Program-made: the position numbers and the translations under genes
The notes under the pieces: generated by a model
What the model was told of the DNA's origin: nothing
Databases searched by the model: none
The model's input: only the letters and a program-made list of their open reading frames with translations
Shown here: positions 10,419 through 20,594 of the stretch, piece by piece
Numbering within the stretch: the first letter of the stretch is position 1
Layout: each line of letters opens with the position of its first letter
Source: Aplectana chamaeleonis
Lineage: Eukaryota > Nematoda > Chromadorea > Rhabditida > Cosmocercidae
Direction: 5' to 3'
Assembly (NCBI GenBank): GCA_029168955.1
Contig: JAPDOI010000143.1
Location: 310,001-374,000 of the forward strand
Length of the DNA stretch: 64,000 nucleotides

Positions 10419-10914
10419 AGGCAGCAGACACGCTTGAAAAAGTTGTTGAGATAACTACGTTTCTGGAGTCGCATGGCTCCTAGTAGATTGCTCAAGCCGT
10501 TGGAAGCGCCAAAAACAAGTCAAAACTACTGAATTTCAGCAATGCAAATCGAAAATTTTCTGCAACCCCGCCCCTGAGCTTCTGCAACCCAGCCCCAAAA
10601 CACAAACTCGTCTAGGTTGATAGTACTGACACCTTCACTTTGCCTGGTTATTGATGCTGACAGCGAGGTGAACGTTCCAGTACAGGCTGTAAGAGTATAT
10701 CGGCTTCTCTATCTCAATCGTTTTGTTACTAATATTTGCGATTTCATCCGCGCGTGGTAAAACTCGTCCTTTTTCACCCGATAACAAAATAACCGTTACT
10801 CCTCTATTTGCGCACAGTTTTCGCTCGTTTTTTCGTCAGTTCATAATACAACCAGCTCCAAACCTTCGATTTATGTCATAAAATCTATGCCATTTTTAAG
10901 CGTGCCTGCTGCCT
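10419..10914. mobile_element. TTAA-type element with AGGCAGCAG termini
   Basis: About 496 bp between TTAA at 10415-10418 and TTAA at 10915-10918. Begins AGGCAGCAGACACGCTTG and ends AAGCGTGCCTGCTGCCT, giving inverted repeats of about 20 bp with one or two mismatches. A relative forms the outer end of both arms of the giant palindrome (31687-31823 and 56220-56366). Confidence 0.7.
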
Positions 10915-10918
10915 TTAA

Positions 10919-12093
10919 AGGCACATTCCAACCTTAGAGATAATTTTTAATACTTTGGTCCGATCGCCGTCTACAGCAATCCTGCCAGGCGCGAAACCTC
11001 CATCCACTCGAATAAACGAGAAAAGGCTAGGGAAAAAACGGCCACGCCCCATTGAAAGAAAAAATGGGCAACGCCCACTGGCAGGTTTTCGACCTCAACA
11101 GGGAAGAGACGCGTGAATCATTTTATTCAAAATCAATGTTCTTCCTTTTGTTTTCAGTTTGGCTTAAGACTGTGACCTGCTTCAGAATGATGGCTGCGAA
11201 TAATGAGAAAATACAGGCTCGAGACAACTCGTCCGCGAACTACTAGTTCAAATTAAAAAATTTTGAGGAGCCGTAACTCAGTTCGTAGTGAGTTCTGAGC
11301 GATCCTGGAGACATCATTGTGATCAGAGTGGATGTTTCTCCAAGATAGGCAGAAAAACAAAAAGTCGACTCCGAGCTTGGACTGTGGCCTTGAGGCAATC
11401 GTTAGATAACAATAGTCAAAATGGGATGATATTACAACTGAGACAAGTTGAACACATACTCTATGCGCTCTCTACGATTGAGTAAAAAGGAGTTACAAAA
11501 GAGATATTATAGGCTCAGTTCCAAATTACTCAGACGTTTCACGAGCAAGTAATAATTTCTCAACGTGCCGTTTAAACTGGCCTTGTGATATCGATACTGA
11601 TAGGTTCCTTTTGAGCTCAAAGCTACAGTCCGAGCTCGGCATCGATTTTTCGTTTTTCTGCTATGTTGGAGAAAATTTCACGCTGATCGCAATGGTGTCT
11701 CCAGAATCGCTCACAACTCACCACGAACTGAGCTACGGTTCCTCAAATAATTTGAATTTGAACTTTTAAAAGTTCGCGGATGAGTTGTCTTGAGCCTGTA
11801 TTTTCTCGTTATTCGAAGCCGTCATTCTGAAACAGGTCACAATATAAAGCCAGACCGAAAACAAAAGGAAAAACATAGATTTTTGATAAAATCATTTGCG
11901 CGCCTCTTCTCTATTGAGGTCGGAAACTTTCAGTGGGCGCAACCCATTTTTTTCTTCCAAGGGGGCGTGGTCGATTTTTTCCCAGCTTTTTCTCGCTTAT
12001 TTGAGCGAATTGATATTTCGTGCTTGGCAGGGTTGCTATATACGGCGACCGGACCAAAATATCAAAAATTACCTTTGAGGTTGGACTTTGCCT
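10919..12093. mobile_element. 1.2-kb foldback element with arms of about 500 bp
   Basis: Between TTAA at 10915-10918 and TTAA at 12094-12097. Left arm to about 11400 and right arm from about 11590 are imperfect inverted copies of each other over nearly their whole length, with a loop of roughly 190 bp. Ends are AGGCACATTCCAACCT and AGGTTGGACTTTGCCT. Small frames inside (11052-11246, 11288-11485, 11790-12104) are not conserved between arms. Related sequence is at 31975-32440 and its mirror in the right palindrome arm. Confidence 0.7.
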
Positions 12094-12211
12094 TTAAGGA
12101 ATGAAGTATAAGTTCTCGGCGTATATCAACTCCTCTGGGGATGCGCCGCACATTCGACTTCCATTCAGAATCGTAGAGGCTTTTTCAATGGGTCTTATGC
12201 AATGCTGAAAA

Positions 12212-12624
12212 CCACTCATTGTTTTTTGAGTTTGAATCATTGGCTGGGCCTGCCTGAGCACGTGTGTAGAGTTTTTCGGGTCACCGACGCATCATTGTGA
12301 AGATATATGAGATCGAATGCCTCGAATTCCACCGATAGAGGCCGGCCTTCCGACAGCCATGTGGCCTCAAATGAGAAAAGAAGGTAGTTTACCAACAAAT
12401 GATACATCAACTTCCACTCATTTACGCGATATAGCTTGTTGAGAAGCTTCTTTCTTTTCATTTTATGCCACATGGCTGTCAGAAGGCGGCCGGCCTCTTT
12501 TGGTGGAATTCGAGGCATTCGATCACCTATATCTTCCCAATGATACGTCGGTGACCCGAGAAACTCTACCCTCGTTCTCAGGCGGGTCCAACCAACGGTT
12601 CAAACTCAAAAAAACGGTGAGTGG
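12212..12624. repeat. Foldback (inverted repeat) of about 160-bp arms
   Basis: Left arm 12212 to about 12372 and right arm about 12464-12624 are inverted copies at roughly 80%, both containing a CACATGGCTGTC / GACAGCCATGTGG pair next to GGCCGGCC. The loop is about 90 bp. No long frame is conserved between the arms. Confidence 0.65.
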
Positions 12625-12835
12625 ATTTCAGCGTGCACGATGTTTTTACGGTAAGTACTTCCCGCCCGAGAAGTGAACAATATTACACGCAGACTAGTTT
12701 TTGGCTGTCAAGTGAAATTTTCAAACGAGTTCCTCTTGTTAGTGATAAAACTGTCTTGAGAACGCTGTTGATTCCGATTACTATCGAGTTATGTAGTATA
12801 CTTGGGCCGAATCGAATGATCGAATCATCATACGA

Positions 12836-12952
12836 TTGAAAAAAGTCGACTTCGATTAAATCGACTAAGTCGACTATACGAAAAGTCGATCATTCGAAAA
12901 AGGGCGATTTTCGGAAAAGTCGAGAAGTCGATCATTCAAAAAGAGTAATATC
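12836..12952. repeat. TCGAAAAGTCGAT word cluster, left
   Basis: Degenerate tandem words of the type TCGAAAAGTCGATCATTC and GTCGACTT. A second cluster of the same words is at 14905-15075, so a 2-kb segment is bracketed by them. Low-complexity expansion or ends of one element; not resolvable by eye. Confidence 0.55.
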
Positions 12953-13224
12953 CGACATAATTGAAAAATTTGCCGCTCTCAAGAGCTCTTATTGTTAGTT
13001 ACTGAGAAAGATGTTGGAAATGCCAGCTACTCCATCTAGACGCATTTCCTACACTGCGCGTAATAAACGCAGAATTTGTGTAGCCACAAACAAAACTCGT
13101 TGTTGCCTTACTTCACTATCTAATTAGTTTATTCTTATTTTTATACGTGCGCAACGTTCAATATATTTAATACTGAATTAAGAGCTCATAAGATTCTGAA
13201 TGTAAGTGTGGGAATGGAAACAAA

Positions 13225-13386
13225 ATGCTGAGACTCCGAGCGAATTATGCTGATCCGCGAACAGCGAAATCGTCACATCAAGGCATCGTACGCGCAGAAA
13301 ACAATACTTTTACCATGATTTTGTATAGCTTGGACTCTTTAGTGACAGCAGCGTCGAACGAGCCCCAGAAAGATCCCTATTTGTAA
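13225..13386 (+). CDS. Short open frame, 53 residues, possible last exon
   Basis: ATG at 13225, TAA at 13384-13386; the frame is open upstream to 13192. The translation has an even, protein-like composition (YADPRTAKSSHQGIVRAENN, then a hydrophobic MILYSLDSLVTAAS). No upstream exon with a convincing donor was found and no family is recognised. It sits between the two TCGAAAAGTCGAT clusters. Confidence 0.3.
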   Translation: MLRLRANYADPRTAKSSHQGIVRAENNTFTMILYSLDSLVTAASNEPQKDPYL

Positions 13387-14277
13387 AGAAAAATCTGTTG
13401 GAATACACTGCAAAAATGAGTTGGAGTTGGCGCCAAAATGGTTTTTAAAATTTTTCTGCATTTGGAAACCTGGTCGTAGTCATGCTTGCAGTCTTCCTGC
13501 ATCTGGAGGTTGGGCCATGATTGTTTTAATGTTGTTTGACAGTCGCTTCAACCGTCTATAAAAAAGTGCTAGATGGTTGACCCCACAGCAGTTTTCAGGT
13601 GGCCATAACTCTCAAGGTGAGCATTTTCAAATCCTCAAACTCTGCGGTTGATGTCAGCTAGCCTGAATTGTTTGATTGTACGCAAAAAGTTAGAAGTGAT
13701 TTCTATTTCACTACATCGCGCATTATATTTTTACGACTCAATGCTATGGTAGGGAAGGATATGTGATTCTGAAATTCCGATCCGGCCTACCAAAACAAGT
13801 GAATGGACCCGTCCTGTTAATACTTTGCCTCAAGAAAGTGCGAAAATGTATAGGGGGTGGTGACTGAGGGGTGAAGTAGCTGGAATAGACCTCAGTTGAT
13901 AACTGTATGGGGTGTCAGTGAGCTACAATGAAAACGCCGCAAAGCATCCGCGTGCACTAGACGAAAAGAGGCCATTCTTGCCGAGGCTCCGTACATACAC
14001 TCAGGGCGGATCGCACTTATACTTTGCGTACTATGGTGTGCGTTAACAAAAGTTCGGTGCCCCGTCATGCTAGCATATGGCACCTATTTGTCGCCATCCT
14101 TTGATAGGGAACGCCAAGTACCAGCAAGATTCGTTAAGACTATGCACTCATTGCCCCGTACCTCGGTGAATTTAAGAGCCTCACTTTACTTTTCGAGTTT
14201 TTCGTCCCCGCCGTTGTCCCGCTGGACAGTATCCGCCAGACCCTACAGCCAGCTTCAAAAATCTTTCATTTTTATGC

Positions 14278-14575
14278 AAGCTTCCGGCGCACTCCTACAT
14301 CGACCCCGTACACTTTCCATGGCGTTCGGCGCACTCTTACATAGGTCCCGTACACTTTCCATGGCGTCCGGCGCACTCTTGCATGGGTTCTGTACACTTC
14401 CAATGGCGTCCGGCTAGTTCTTACATGCGTCCCCTACACTTTAAGGCGTCCGGCGCACTCTTGCATGAGTTCCGTACACTTTATACGGCTTCCGGCGCAC
14501 TATTGCATGGGTCCCGCACATTTTCTTCGGCGTCCGGCGCGCTCCCGCTGGGGTCCCGCTCACATTCTACGGCGT
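14278..14575 (+). repeat. 48-bp minisatellite, about six degenerate units
   Basis: Units of about 48 bp around GGCGTCCGGCGCACTCTT and CGTACACTTTCCATGGCG. Because 48 is a multiple of three, the array keeps one frame with repeats ASGALLHRSRTLSM; this frame runs 14067-14417 and resumes at 14383-14661 after a frame slip. No start or domain supports a real protein, so I treat it as a minisatellite. Confidence 0.65.
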
Positions 14576-14654
14576 CCCGTTCGGTTGTTTCGGCCGTTAA
14601 CCTCCTAAAACAGAAAAGTGTGCAATTAGAGAATGCACAGCTCAAGCTTCAGAC

Positions 14655-14700
14655 TGACTGACTGACAGACGGACGGACGGACGGACGCCACTCTCTTTTA
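14655..14700 (+). repeat. (GACT)n / (GACG)n microsatellite, likely 3' end of a retroposon
   Basis: GACTGACTGACAGAC passes into GGACGGACGGACG, then CTTTTATTATATAGA. A tetranucleotide tail followed by TTATATAGA is the usual look of the 3' end of many non-LTR retrotransposons. The upstream body of such an element is not clear here. Confidence 0.5.
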
Positions 14701-14904
14701 TTATATAGAAGGATAAGCTATTCTTTTTCCGCATTCCAATTTCATAAACGTGCGCAAAAATAAGTCATGGAGCTGATGCGGGATCGAAAATTCAATTAGG
14801 CTGTTACGCCTTCCTGTATCGCTCGAATGTTTGAATCTTATGCCTTCCTGTACAGCCCGAATCTTTGAATGAGAAGAGGGTAGCTAATTTTTTTGAGACG
14901 ATTG

Positions 14905-15075
14905 AAAAAGTCGACTTTTTATTCGAAAAGTCGATCATTTGAAAAGGTGTGAATTTCGACTTATTTGAAAAGTCGATCACTCGAAAAGTGGAAATTCCGG
15001 CTAAATCGGCAAGTCGATTATTCGAAAAAGTCTAATTTTAATTTTCGACTTATTCGAAAAGTCGTTCATTCGAAA
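14905..15075. repeat. TCGAAAAGTCGAT word cluster, right
   Basis: Longer relative of the cluster at 12836-12952, with at least six ATTCGAAAAGTCGAT-type words, interrupted by CGACTT words. Confidence 0.55.
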
Positions 15076-15202
15076 AAAAATTCAATTTGCCCGAGTTTAT
15101 TATGAAGCAATTTGTGAACTATGCATACGTCGAATACCCTGCGCCGTGATTCAAGGGACGAAAGCCCGAGGTACCGGTTCTTAATGAAAGCTCTCGGGTT
15201 TC

Positions 15203-15292
15203 GCTTTACGCGAAAACTATTCGCAACGATCGAAAGCTTTTTGAATACAAAAACCCGTCGATCGTTGCGAGTATTTTTCGCGTAAAACTATT
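15203..15292. repeat. Inverted repeat, arms of about 28 bp
   Basis: TTACGCGAAAACTATTCGCA on the left pairs with TGCGAGTATTTTTCGCGTAA on the right, continuing into ACGATCGA / TCGATCGT. A spacer of about 30 bp separates the arms. Confidence 0.6.
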
Positions 15293-15319
15293 CTGAACTT
15301 TTTCTATGATGCATGTGTC

Positions 15320-15610
15320 CTATTTCATGGTGGGACAAAAAATCGTGGTGCTTGATTCCACAATCGGTCGTATGTATGTTTTGAATGCACGTGATAGTAG
15401 AGCCTTATTTTTAACTGATGAACATTTGAAGAGGTGACAAGTTTTAGTGATAGCCATATTGGAACGAATCCGTATATTGCTAGAGAAATCTAGCCTATTG
15501 GTGTACTGGAAGCCGAGCTCCCTGACTGAGTTGGCAGAACAAATGGGAGCCTGAGTCATTATGCATGTTGGTGTCAGCATTTCGTTGGATACACCGAAAC
15601 TGAGTAGCAT
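15320..15610 (-). pseudogene. C-terminal tail of a non-LTR (LINE) reverse transcriptase
   Basis: A 96-residue minus-strand frame. From about residue 29, VRELGFQYTNRLDFSSNIRI, then KNKALLSRAFKTYIRPIVES follow the pattern of the thumb region of LINE ORF2 proteins (VRDLGV..s..LdFs.HI ... L..aYkt.VRPilEY). The catalytic palm motifs are absent upstream, so this is a 5'-truncated relic, as is usual for LINE copies. Family within the LINEs not assigned. Confidence 0.7.
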
Positions 15611-15686
15611 GAAAACGGTTTTGTGTGGAGCCTAGGGCAATTGCCATGTTCTGAACCATCTCTCAACCATACCTATAGCTTTTTGA

Positions 15687-15950
15687 AGGCAGTGGTCGCG
15701 ATGAAAAAAAAAGTTGTAGAAAAAACTATAAAAATGAAATTGGTTTGCAAACGGCTCAAAGACCGGGAAGATCACGGGGCAAGAAACAGACTCTAATTAT
15801 AGTTACTAAGTTCCCTAGTTGATGATTCGTGCACACGTGCACAGCTCCACCCAAAAAGATTGGGGTCTCATGTGTGTATACTCAAAATTCACCGACATTC
15901 ACATGCAAAAATGAATGCGAATTCATTTAATAAAAGCAGCTTAACAATGA
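15687..15950 (+). mobile_element. AGGCAGTGGTC-type element, right end unclear
   Basis: Begins AGGCAGTGGTCGCGATG after TTGA and is related along its length to the element entering at 63745, including a shared CGTGCACACGTGCACAG and an AATAAAAGCAG near 15945. The matching inverted right end was not found, so the copy may be truncated. Confidence 0.5.
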
Positions 15951-16001
15951 AGACAAGCACTTCATTCAATGTTTTGACTTACTAAGATACTCGCGGCTTA
16001 G

Positions 16002-16345
16002 TAGGGCAGCACGAGGGAATTACTAACGCAGTTACTCGTCGAGGTGTAAGCCCCTTTCGTTCCCCCAACTGCTGCCCAGGGCAGCACGTTGTGTCCTCTT
16101 GCTCCGCTCACTGCCCCAACTGCTGCTCGTATAGTGGCCCCACGTGCGGCTACAGGCGCCCCAACTGCTCCAGTTGTCTCCCCAACTGCTGTTCTTCATT
16201 GTGGCCCCAACTGCTGCCCTTCATAGTGGCCCCAACTGCTGCTCCTCATTGTGGCCACAACTGCCGCTGTTCTTTTCCCAATTGCAGCCCATCATGGCCC
16301 CAATTGCTGCTCTTCATTTATGATCTTTCCTTTCTTTCTCATAAC
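16002..16345. repeat. CCCAACTGCTGCTC minisatellite within a dispersed element
   Basis: From 16110 to 16320, eight or nine units of about 25 bp of the type GCCCCAACTGCTGCTCTTCA. The flank 16002-16110 (GGCAGCACGAGGG ... CAGCACGTTGTGTCCTCTTG) also occurs in both palindrome arms (about 37570-37830 minus, 50227-50490 plus), there with fewer units. A frame at 16091-16456 is open through it but is Cys/Pro/Ser low complexity. Confidence 0.6.
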
Positions 16346-16655
16346 CCTTCTCCCGCGGGGGATATGTCGAGCTTAGCAGCAGCGCTGGGTCGACCCATCA
16401 AAAATAGAGACCTCATTGAGGCTCATTCACTTCTACAACGGCTGACTCATCCTTGATTATATCCATTGATCTTCGCCACAGTCGAAGGAAATGGTGCTAG
16501 CACTACGGGCTGTCTCATGCCCACCCTAGGCGGCCTCGTATCTGGCACGATTTTGCGAGGGCCTTTCAGCACAGGCCTCGGTCAGTAGTGATTGTGAGTC
16601 TCCAAAAACATTTCTTGACACAGAACTTCTCTATACCTTTAACAGGAATTGATTT

Positions 16656-17111
16656 TCACTCGGTTTCGTAAATGTAGAGATGTGACTTCGGCGTGATAAT
16701 CTGTTTCTCTTGTTTCGAACGAGGAACTATGACTTTCTTTGTACAAAATGTTATATCCACATATTCCGAGAAAGAAGTTCTCCTAAAAATATTTTCAAGT
16801 CGTTGAAATTTACACTGTTTAGAGATATGTCCAGGGTTGAACGGAATATCAGAGTATCCATCATTTATTGATCTCCCTGTAAATGATGATTCCTTTTCTT
16901 CCCAGAAACAACGATTTAAGAATTTCTTAAAATTTTTTTCTTTTCCTAAATTATTGTCGTGAACATTTTTCGGAAAGGTAAAAATTATTAATTTTGTTGG
17001 AAAGTTGTTTTTGAGAACTGTCAGCTTTAAATTCTGTGAGCATTGTGCTTTTCGTGAAGAAAAGGTACAAAAAGATATATTGGCCATTTCGCTCAATTTT
17101 CGGCAAACCAT
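16656..17111 (-). CDS. Hypothetical 151-residue open frame
   Basis: The longest simple frame in the left third. Start taken at ATG 17111. Composition is Lys/Phe/Ser/Ile-rich with a basic end (PRSKQEKQIITPKSHLYIY), and it could be an exon or chance in AT-rich DNA. It lies 87 bases past the stop of the minus-strand gene at 17198-18055, on the same strand. No domain or signal peptide recognised. Confidence 0.25.
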   Translation of the reverse strand: MVCRKLSEMANISFCTFSSRKAQCSQNLKLTVLKNNFPTKLIIFTFPKNVHDNNLGKEKNFKKFLNRCFWEEKESSFTGRSINDGYSDIPFNPGHISKQCKFQRLENIFRRTSFSEYVDITFCTKKVIVPRSKQEKQIITPKSHLYIYETE

Positions 17112-17197
17112 TGCCGCTCAGCATTTGAAAAATACAAGTGTTCGTCCAAAACCAAAACAATTGGTTTTTTTATGGAAAATGCGAGTAAAGTTTGAGT

Positions 17198-18055
17198 TCA
17201 TGGAAGCGCATTCCAAAGTGAGAAGGTTTTCGAACATGCGCAGTAGGCTGAATCCATGAGATCAAAGTAACCATGAGCGACCGCCAGCTGGAGGAAGTCT
17301 GCAATATGTAGATTTATTGAGCGAACGAAATGGTATAAGACAATAGATAAGAAAAAAAAAACAACCTATAACGTAGGTTTTCGAACAAGGGCAGTAGGCT
17401 GAATCCATGAGATCAAAATAACCATGAGTAACCGCCAGCAGGAGGAAGTCTGTAATATGTAGATGTATTGAATGTTTGGAACGGTATAAGACAATAGGTA
17501 AGAAAAAAATCTAACCTATAACTCTGTAAGCGCCACAGCCTGTACCGACGAGCAACGGCCTTCCTCCAAAGCCTGGACCGACGAACAAGGGCGGCCCCGT
17601 AGAGCCAGCGGAGCGGTGGCGACGACAGGAATAGACGAGGACGGTGGTGGCATCCAGTACGGCTTCCTTACAAATCTGAGTCAAGGAAATGCACACAACA
17701 TCCGAATAATGTATATTAAGTTGAAAAATGAACTAATTCAAATGATTAAATAAACGAGAGTATCTGCTTTTAAACTAAGCAAACGTGTGAGAAGGCATCC
17801 GACATTTGCTCTCAGGCCAAACGTAAAGCCCGTCGGACCGTCGATATTCATCACCTTTTTGCACACACGGATTGTGGCCTGAAAGCCCATCTTCTCTACG
17901 TCGACTCCACCTCGTACAGATTGGCACTCTCCGAATCCATCTAAAAAAAAGAATGTAAACATAATTATACAGTTGGTGTGTGAGTGACTTACTTTGACTC
18001 AGGCCGAGGTAGTACCAGAAATTTACCAGAGTTTTTCGGGCAGTCACTGGTAAAT
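17198..18055 (-). CDS. Minus-strand multi-exon gene with a tandemly duplicated in-frame exon
   Basis: Read on the minus strand: exon 18055-17993 (5' limit uncertain), 17940-17855, 17675-17516, 17449-17366, 17298-17198 with TGA at 17200-17198. Introns 52, 179, 66 and 67 bp; phases 1, 0, 1 and 1. Acceptors TTTTTAG, GACTCAG, TTACAG and TTGCAG; donors AAA|GTAAGT, AAG|GTGATG, TAG|GTTAGA and TAG|GTTGTT. The last two exons are 151-bp-period tandem duplicates: DFLLLAVTHGYFDLMDSAYC versus DFLQLAVAHGYFDLMDSAYC. Both have phase 1 at their starts, so either or both can be used without shifting frame. The second exon reads GECQSVRGGVDVEKMGFQAT and is open past its donor, so a longer form is possible. Exon 3 is Gly/Pro-rich. 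The first exon, and hence any signal peptide, is missing. Family not recognised. Confidence 0.6.
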
Positions 18056-18230
18056 CTGCAATTACTGCCCGATTACGGAAATTTCGCCAGAGAATTCGCC
18101 CTGATCTCTGGTGTTGGCATATTCTGCCTGATTACCAGAGAGTTACCACAAGATTCCTCCGTAATTTACCGGGCATCTTCCGTAATCCATCAGAAAGTTG
18201 GCGAATTCTGACAGACCATGAAGTTCGGTC
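18000..18230. repeat. Degenerate ACCAGA / CTGATTAC word repeat
   Basis: Short words such as TTACCAGAG, CTGCCCGATTAC and CCGTAATTTACC recur. The same vocabulary (CCAGATCACGA, GAGAATTCTGCCAG) is found at 23380-23600 and 31100-31480, so this is a dispersed low-order repeat. It overlaps the uncertain 5' exon of the minus-strand gene. Confidence 0.4.
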
Positions 18231-18427
18231 TTAACATTCGAGTTGGAGGTTTAGGGGTCCGTAAGGATGGCAGTTCGAAAGCGAGACTCTCGAAATTCAG
18301 ATAAAAAGGGAAGGCGCGAAGTTAACCATAGGAAATCCCGAAGCGAAGGAACCGAGATGGTCTCTCTGTGATTTGGTGAGACAGACTCTTGCACACGCAA
18401 GTACGCTTCCTCCTCTTCCACAATTAA

Positions 18428-18653
18428 GCGCTATTCGTACTCCTCAACACCAGCCCGTCATGCGCGGGCGTGGCGTTAGAGTATGAATGGCCTGACGCCA
18501 CGCCGGCGAGGCACGCACGTGAAGCCCGCTCATCAATGGCGGCGATGACCCACAGCAACCGCGTGGCGCGTGTGACGCGCGTCACAAAGTATTCATACTC
18601 AGACGACACGCCCTTGCTCGCGATGGGCTGGCCGTGAGGAGTATGACTAGCGC
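18428..18653. mobile_element. 226-bp GC-rich foldback MITE
   Basis: Ends GCGCTATTCGTACTCCTCA and TGAGGAGTATGACTAGCGC are inverted with two mismatches; similarity continues inward through CCAGCCC / GGGCTGG and AGTATGAATG / TATTCATACT. It is much richer in GC and CpG than its surroundings, suggesting recent arrival. No coding capacity. Confidence 0.65.
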
Positions 18654-18958
18654 CTCATGCCCACGCTAGCGCAACCACGCTCACATGCATTCACATGCGC
18701 GCACACAACGCACACCCACATTCCTTTGTGCTTGAATGTTCACGCGCCAACCCGTGTCTACACAAAAAACCTATGCTGATACAAGCGTGCACATGCACAC
18801 ACGCGCGCTCATTTGGCTGCGCTCACAGAAGGCATGGTTGCGTTTTCAGGAACAAATTTGCTTCTCTCTGCCACACTCAATCAAACTCTAACCACAAGCT
18901 GTTTCACAATACCTTGGTTACAATTCCATTGAAAAATTTCTGATCAAAGTTTCTTTAG

Positions 18959-19057
18959 GAGCGCACCCCAGGTGACAAGGACGGCGTCGCTGTTCGCTAC
19001 TCTTGTAGAGGTGGACACTTAAGTCCTCATGATTTTGTAAAGTGTGGAAGAGTTTAA
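18959..19057 (+). CDS. Possible terminal exon, 32 residues
   Basis: After the acceptor TTTCTTTAG, a frame ERTPGDKDGVAVRYSCRGGH runs to a TAA at 19055-19057. The composition is protein-like, and a T-rich acceptor with an immediate open frame is as expected for a last exon. No upstream donor has been matched, so the rest of the gene is unknown. Confidence 0.3.
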   Translation, partial: ERTPGDKDGVAVRYSCRGGHLSPHDFVKCGRV

Positions 19058-20310
19058 TCAAGGTTGAAAATCATTCTGCTTTTTTCTGAATTCAGTCACG
19101 TAGCGTTTCTCATCCATAATACGCATGGTACTGTGTCAACAAATTTCAATCACGGGGAAAAATAGTAGAATGTTGTGCATCAGTACGGAGAGTCGTAGCT
19201 TACACTCATAATTCGTCACCTCGATCACACTTCGATAATCCCAACAACATCTCACTCAAGATGGATTTCCATTGTACCACCAGGCTGTGATCTGTTAGGC
19301 ATGATCACCAAAATCATTCGTAGTCCTGCGAAATCAATACGTCCACCAGCTGACACAGCAGCTAAGTTTTTCCGCCATTAACCTATCCGTTCCCCTTAAA
19401 GGGATATTGTTCTCATTTTTAGATTTTCATTTTTCCTTAGAGGGATGTTCAAGGGATCTCCGATTCTCTTATAATTGGTACTTTTTAACTAGCAAAGTTT
19501 TCTTTCACTTGTAAAATGAATGATTTTGAACAAATAAGACCATTAAAAAATTCAAGGGTTGAATACATGCCAGATCTTGTCTTCTCTCTGATTGTGAGTC
19601 TAATAAATATATGCATTTACTCAATCTCTTACTTAAGTATTCGACTCCTCAAAAAATGAGCGAATACAATTGCACTTTTTCTGTGACTGACATCTAATAG
19701 AATTGTTTTGGAATGAAGGGTGCGTGTAGTAGCCATCCTTTACCAAATCAGGTTCAAAGAATATTCGATTTCCAAAAGGCGGACGTTCAAAAGAACAATG
19801 AAATATTCAAGTGGTTCTGGTTTTTGCGAAGCCGGACAGTTCCAATTTCCCGGATAATTCGAAAACTCAAATACTCGCATATTTATTTCACGTAAATGTA
19901 CACAATATTTATTTGATTACTTCATTCCATTTATTACTCTGTGTAAGACAAACGTGAAATAAAGAGCTAACAAGAATTTTGTAACGCTGCCCTATTGAAA
20001 GTTTCTACAGAAGAGCGCAGTTTTTTACTGCAAACACGGTGTTTCCCAAACGTTGGCGCTCAGAAAGCGGCACAACACGTAAATTCACTTCAAAGTGGTT
20101 GAATTACGATTTTAGAGTCATTTTTCATTACTTTCTACGAGTTTCATTCATTAATGTTGCGAAATAATTGATTCAACTCCACAAAACTATCGCGAATTTC
20201 ATATTCCGTCTTCGAATGCCCTCATTTAGAACTGATTAAACGATCATTATAGCATAAGTTTGTCATATTTTACCCTGTGGTCAGCAGGATTTCCAGAAGC
20301 AAATACATGA
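19058..20310. other. Stretch without a supported gene
   Basis: Mixed-composition DNA. Only short frames are seen (for example 19713-19895), none with splice support or motifs. A TTAA followed by AGGGATATTG at about 19396 resembles the start of a TTAA element, but no matching right end was found. Confidence 0.4.
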
Positions 20311-20313
20311 CAG

Positions 20314-20594
20314 GATTATAATTTGCCACCGGCACAAAATTCTCACGGAAGCTAAGTAGTTTTTCTTGCCAGTTTTTCAGTAGTAGGTCTCAATATCGTA
20401 TTATCTTTATCGCCGGTGAGGCTGTTTCCTAATCCCTAGTGTGTTCATCTTCAGCCGCTCACCTCGAGAGGAGGATGACGGTGTGTTAATGAACACACAC
20501 CCCTCTCAGTTTCTTTTATACACTACCCTTTATCAATTGGGTATCATCAGTTTTGTTTCCCGTGAGAATTTTGTGCCGTTGGCAATTTATAATC
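20314..20594. repeat. Inverted repeat, 35-bp arms
   Basis: GATTATAATTTGCCACCGGC at 20314 pairs with GCCGTTGGCAATTTATAATC ending at 20594; the arms are 35 bp with about three mismatches and enclose 211 bp. A smaller hairpin (GTGTGTTAATGAACACAC) lies between them. Frames 20441-20719 and 20716-20937 overlap or follow it without recognisable motifs. Confidence 0.55.

Noticed and set aside
16002..16345. CRISPR-like array from regular CCCCAACTGCTGCT repeats
   Set aside because: The repeats are contiguous and degenerate without unique spacers, and the genome is eukaryotic.
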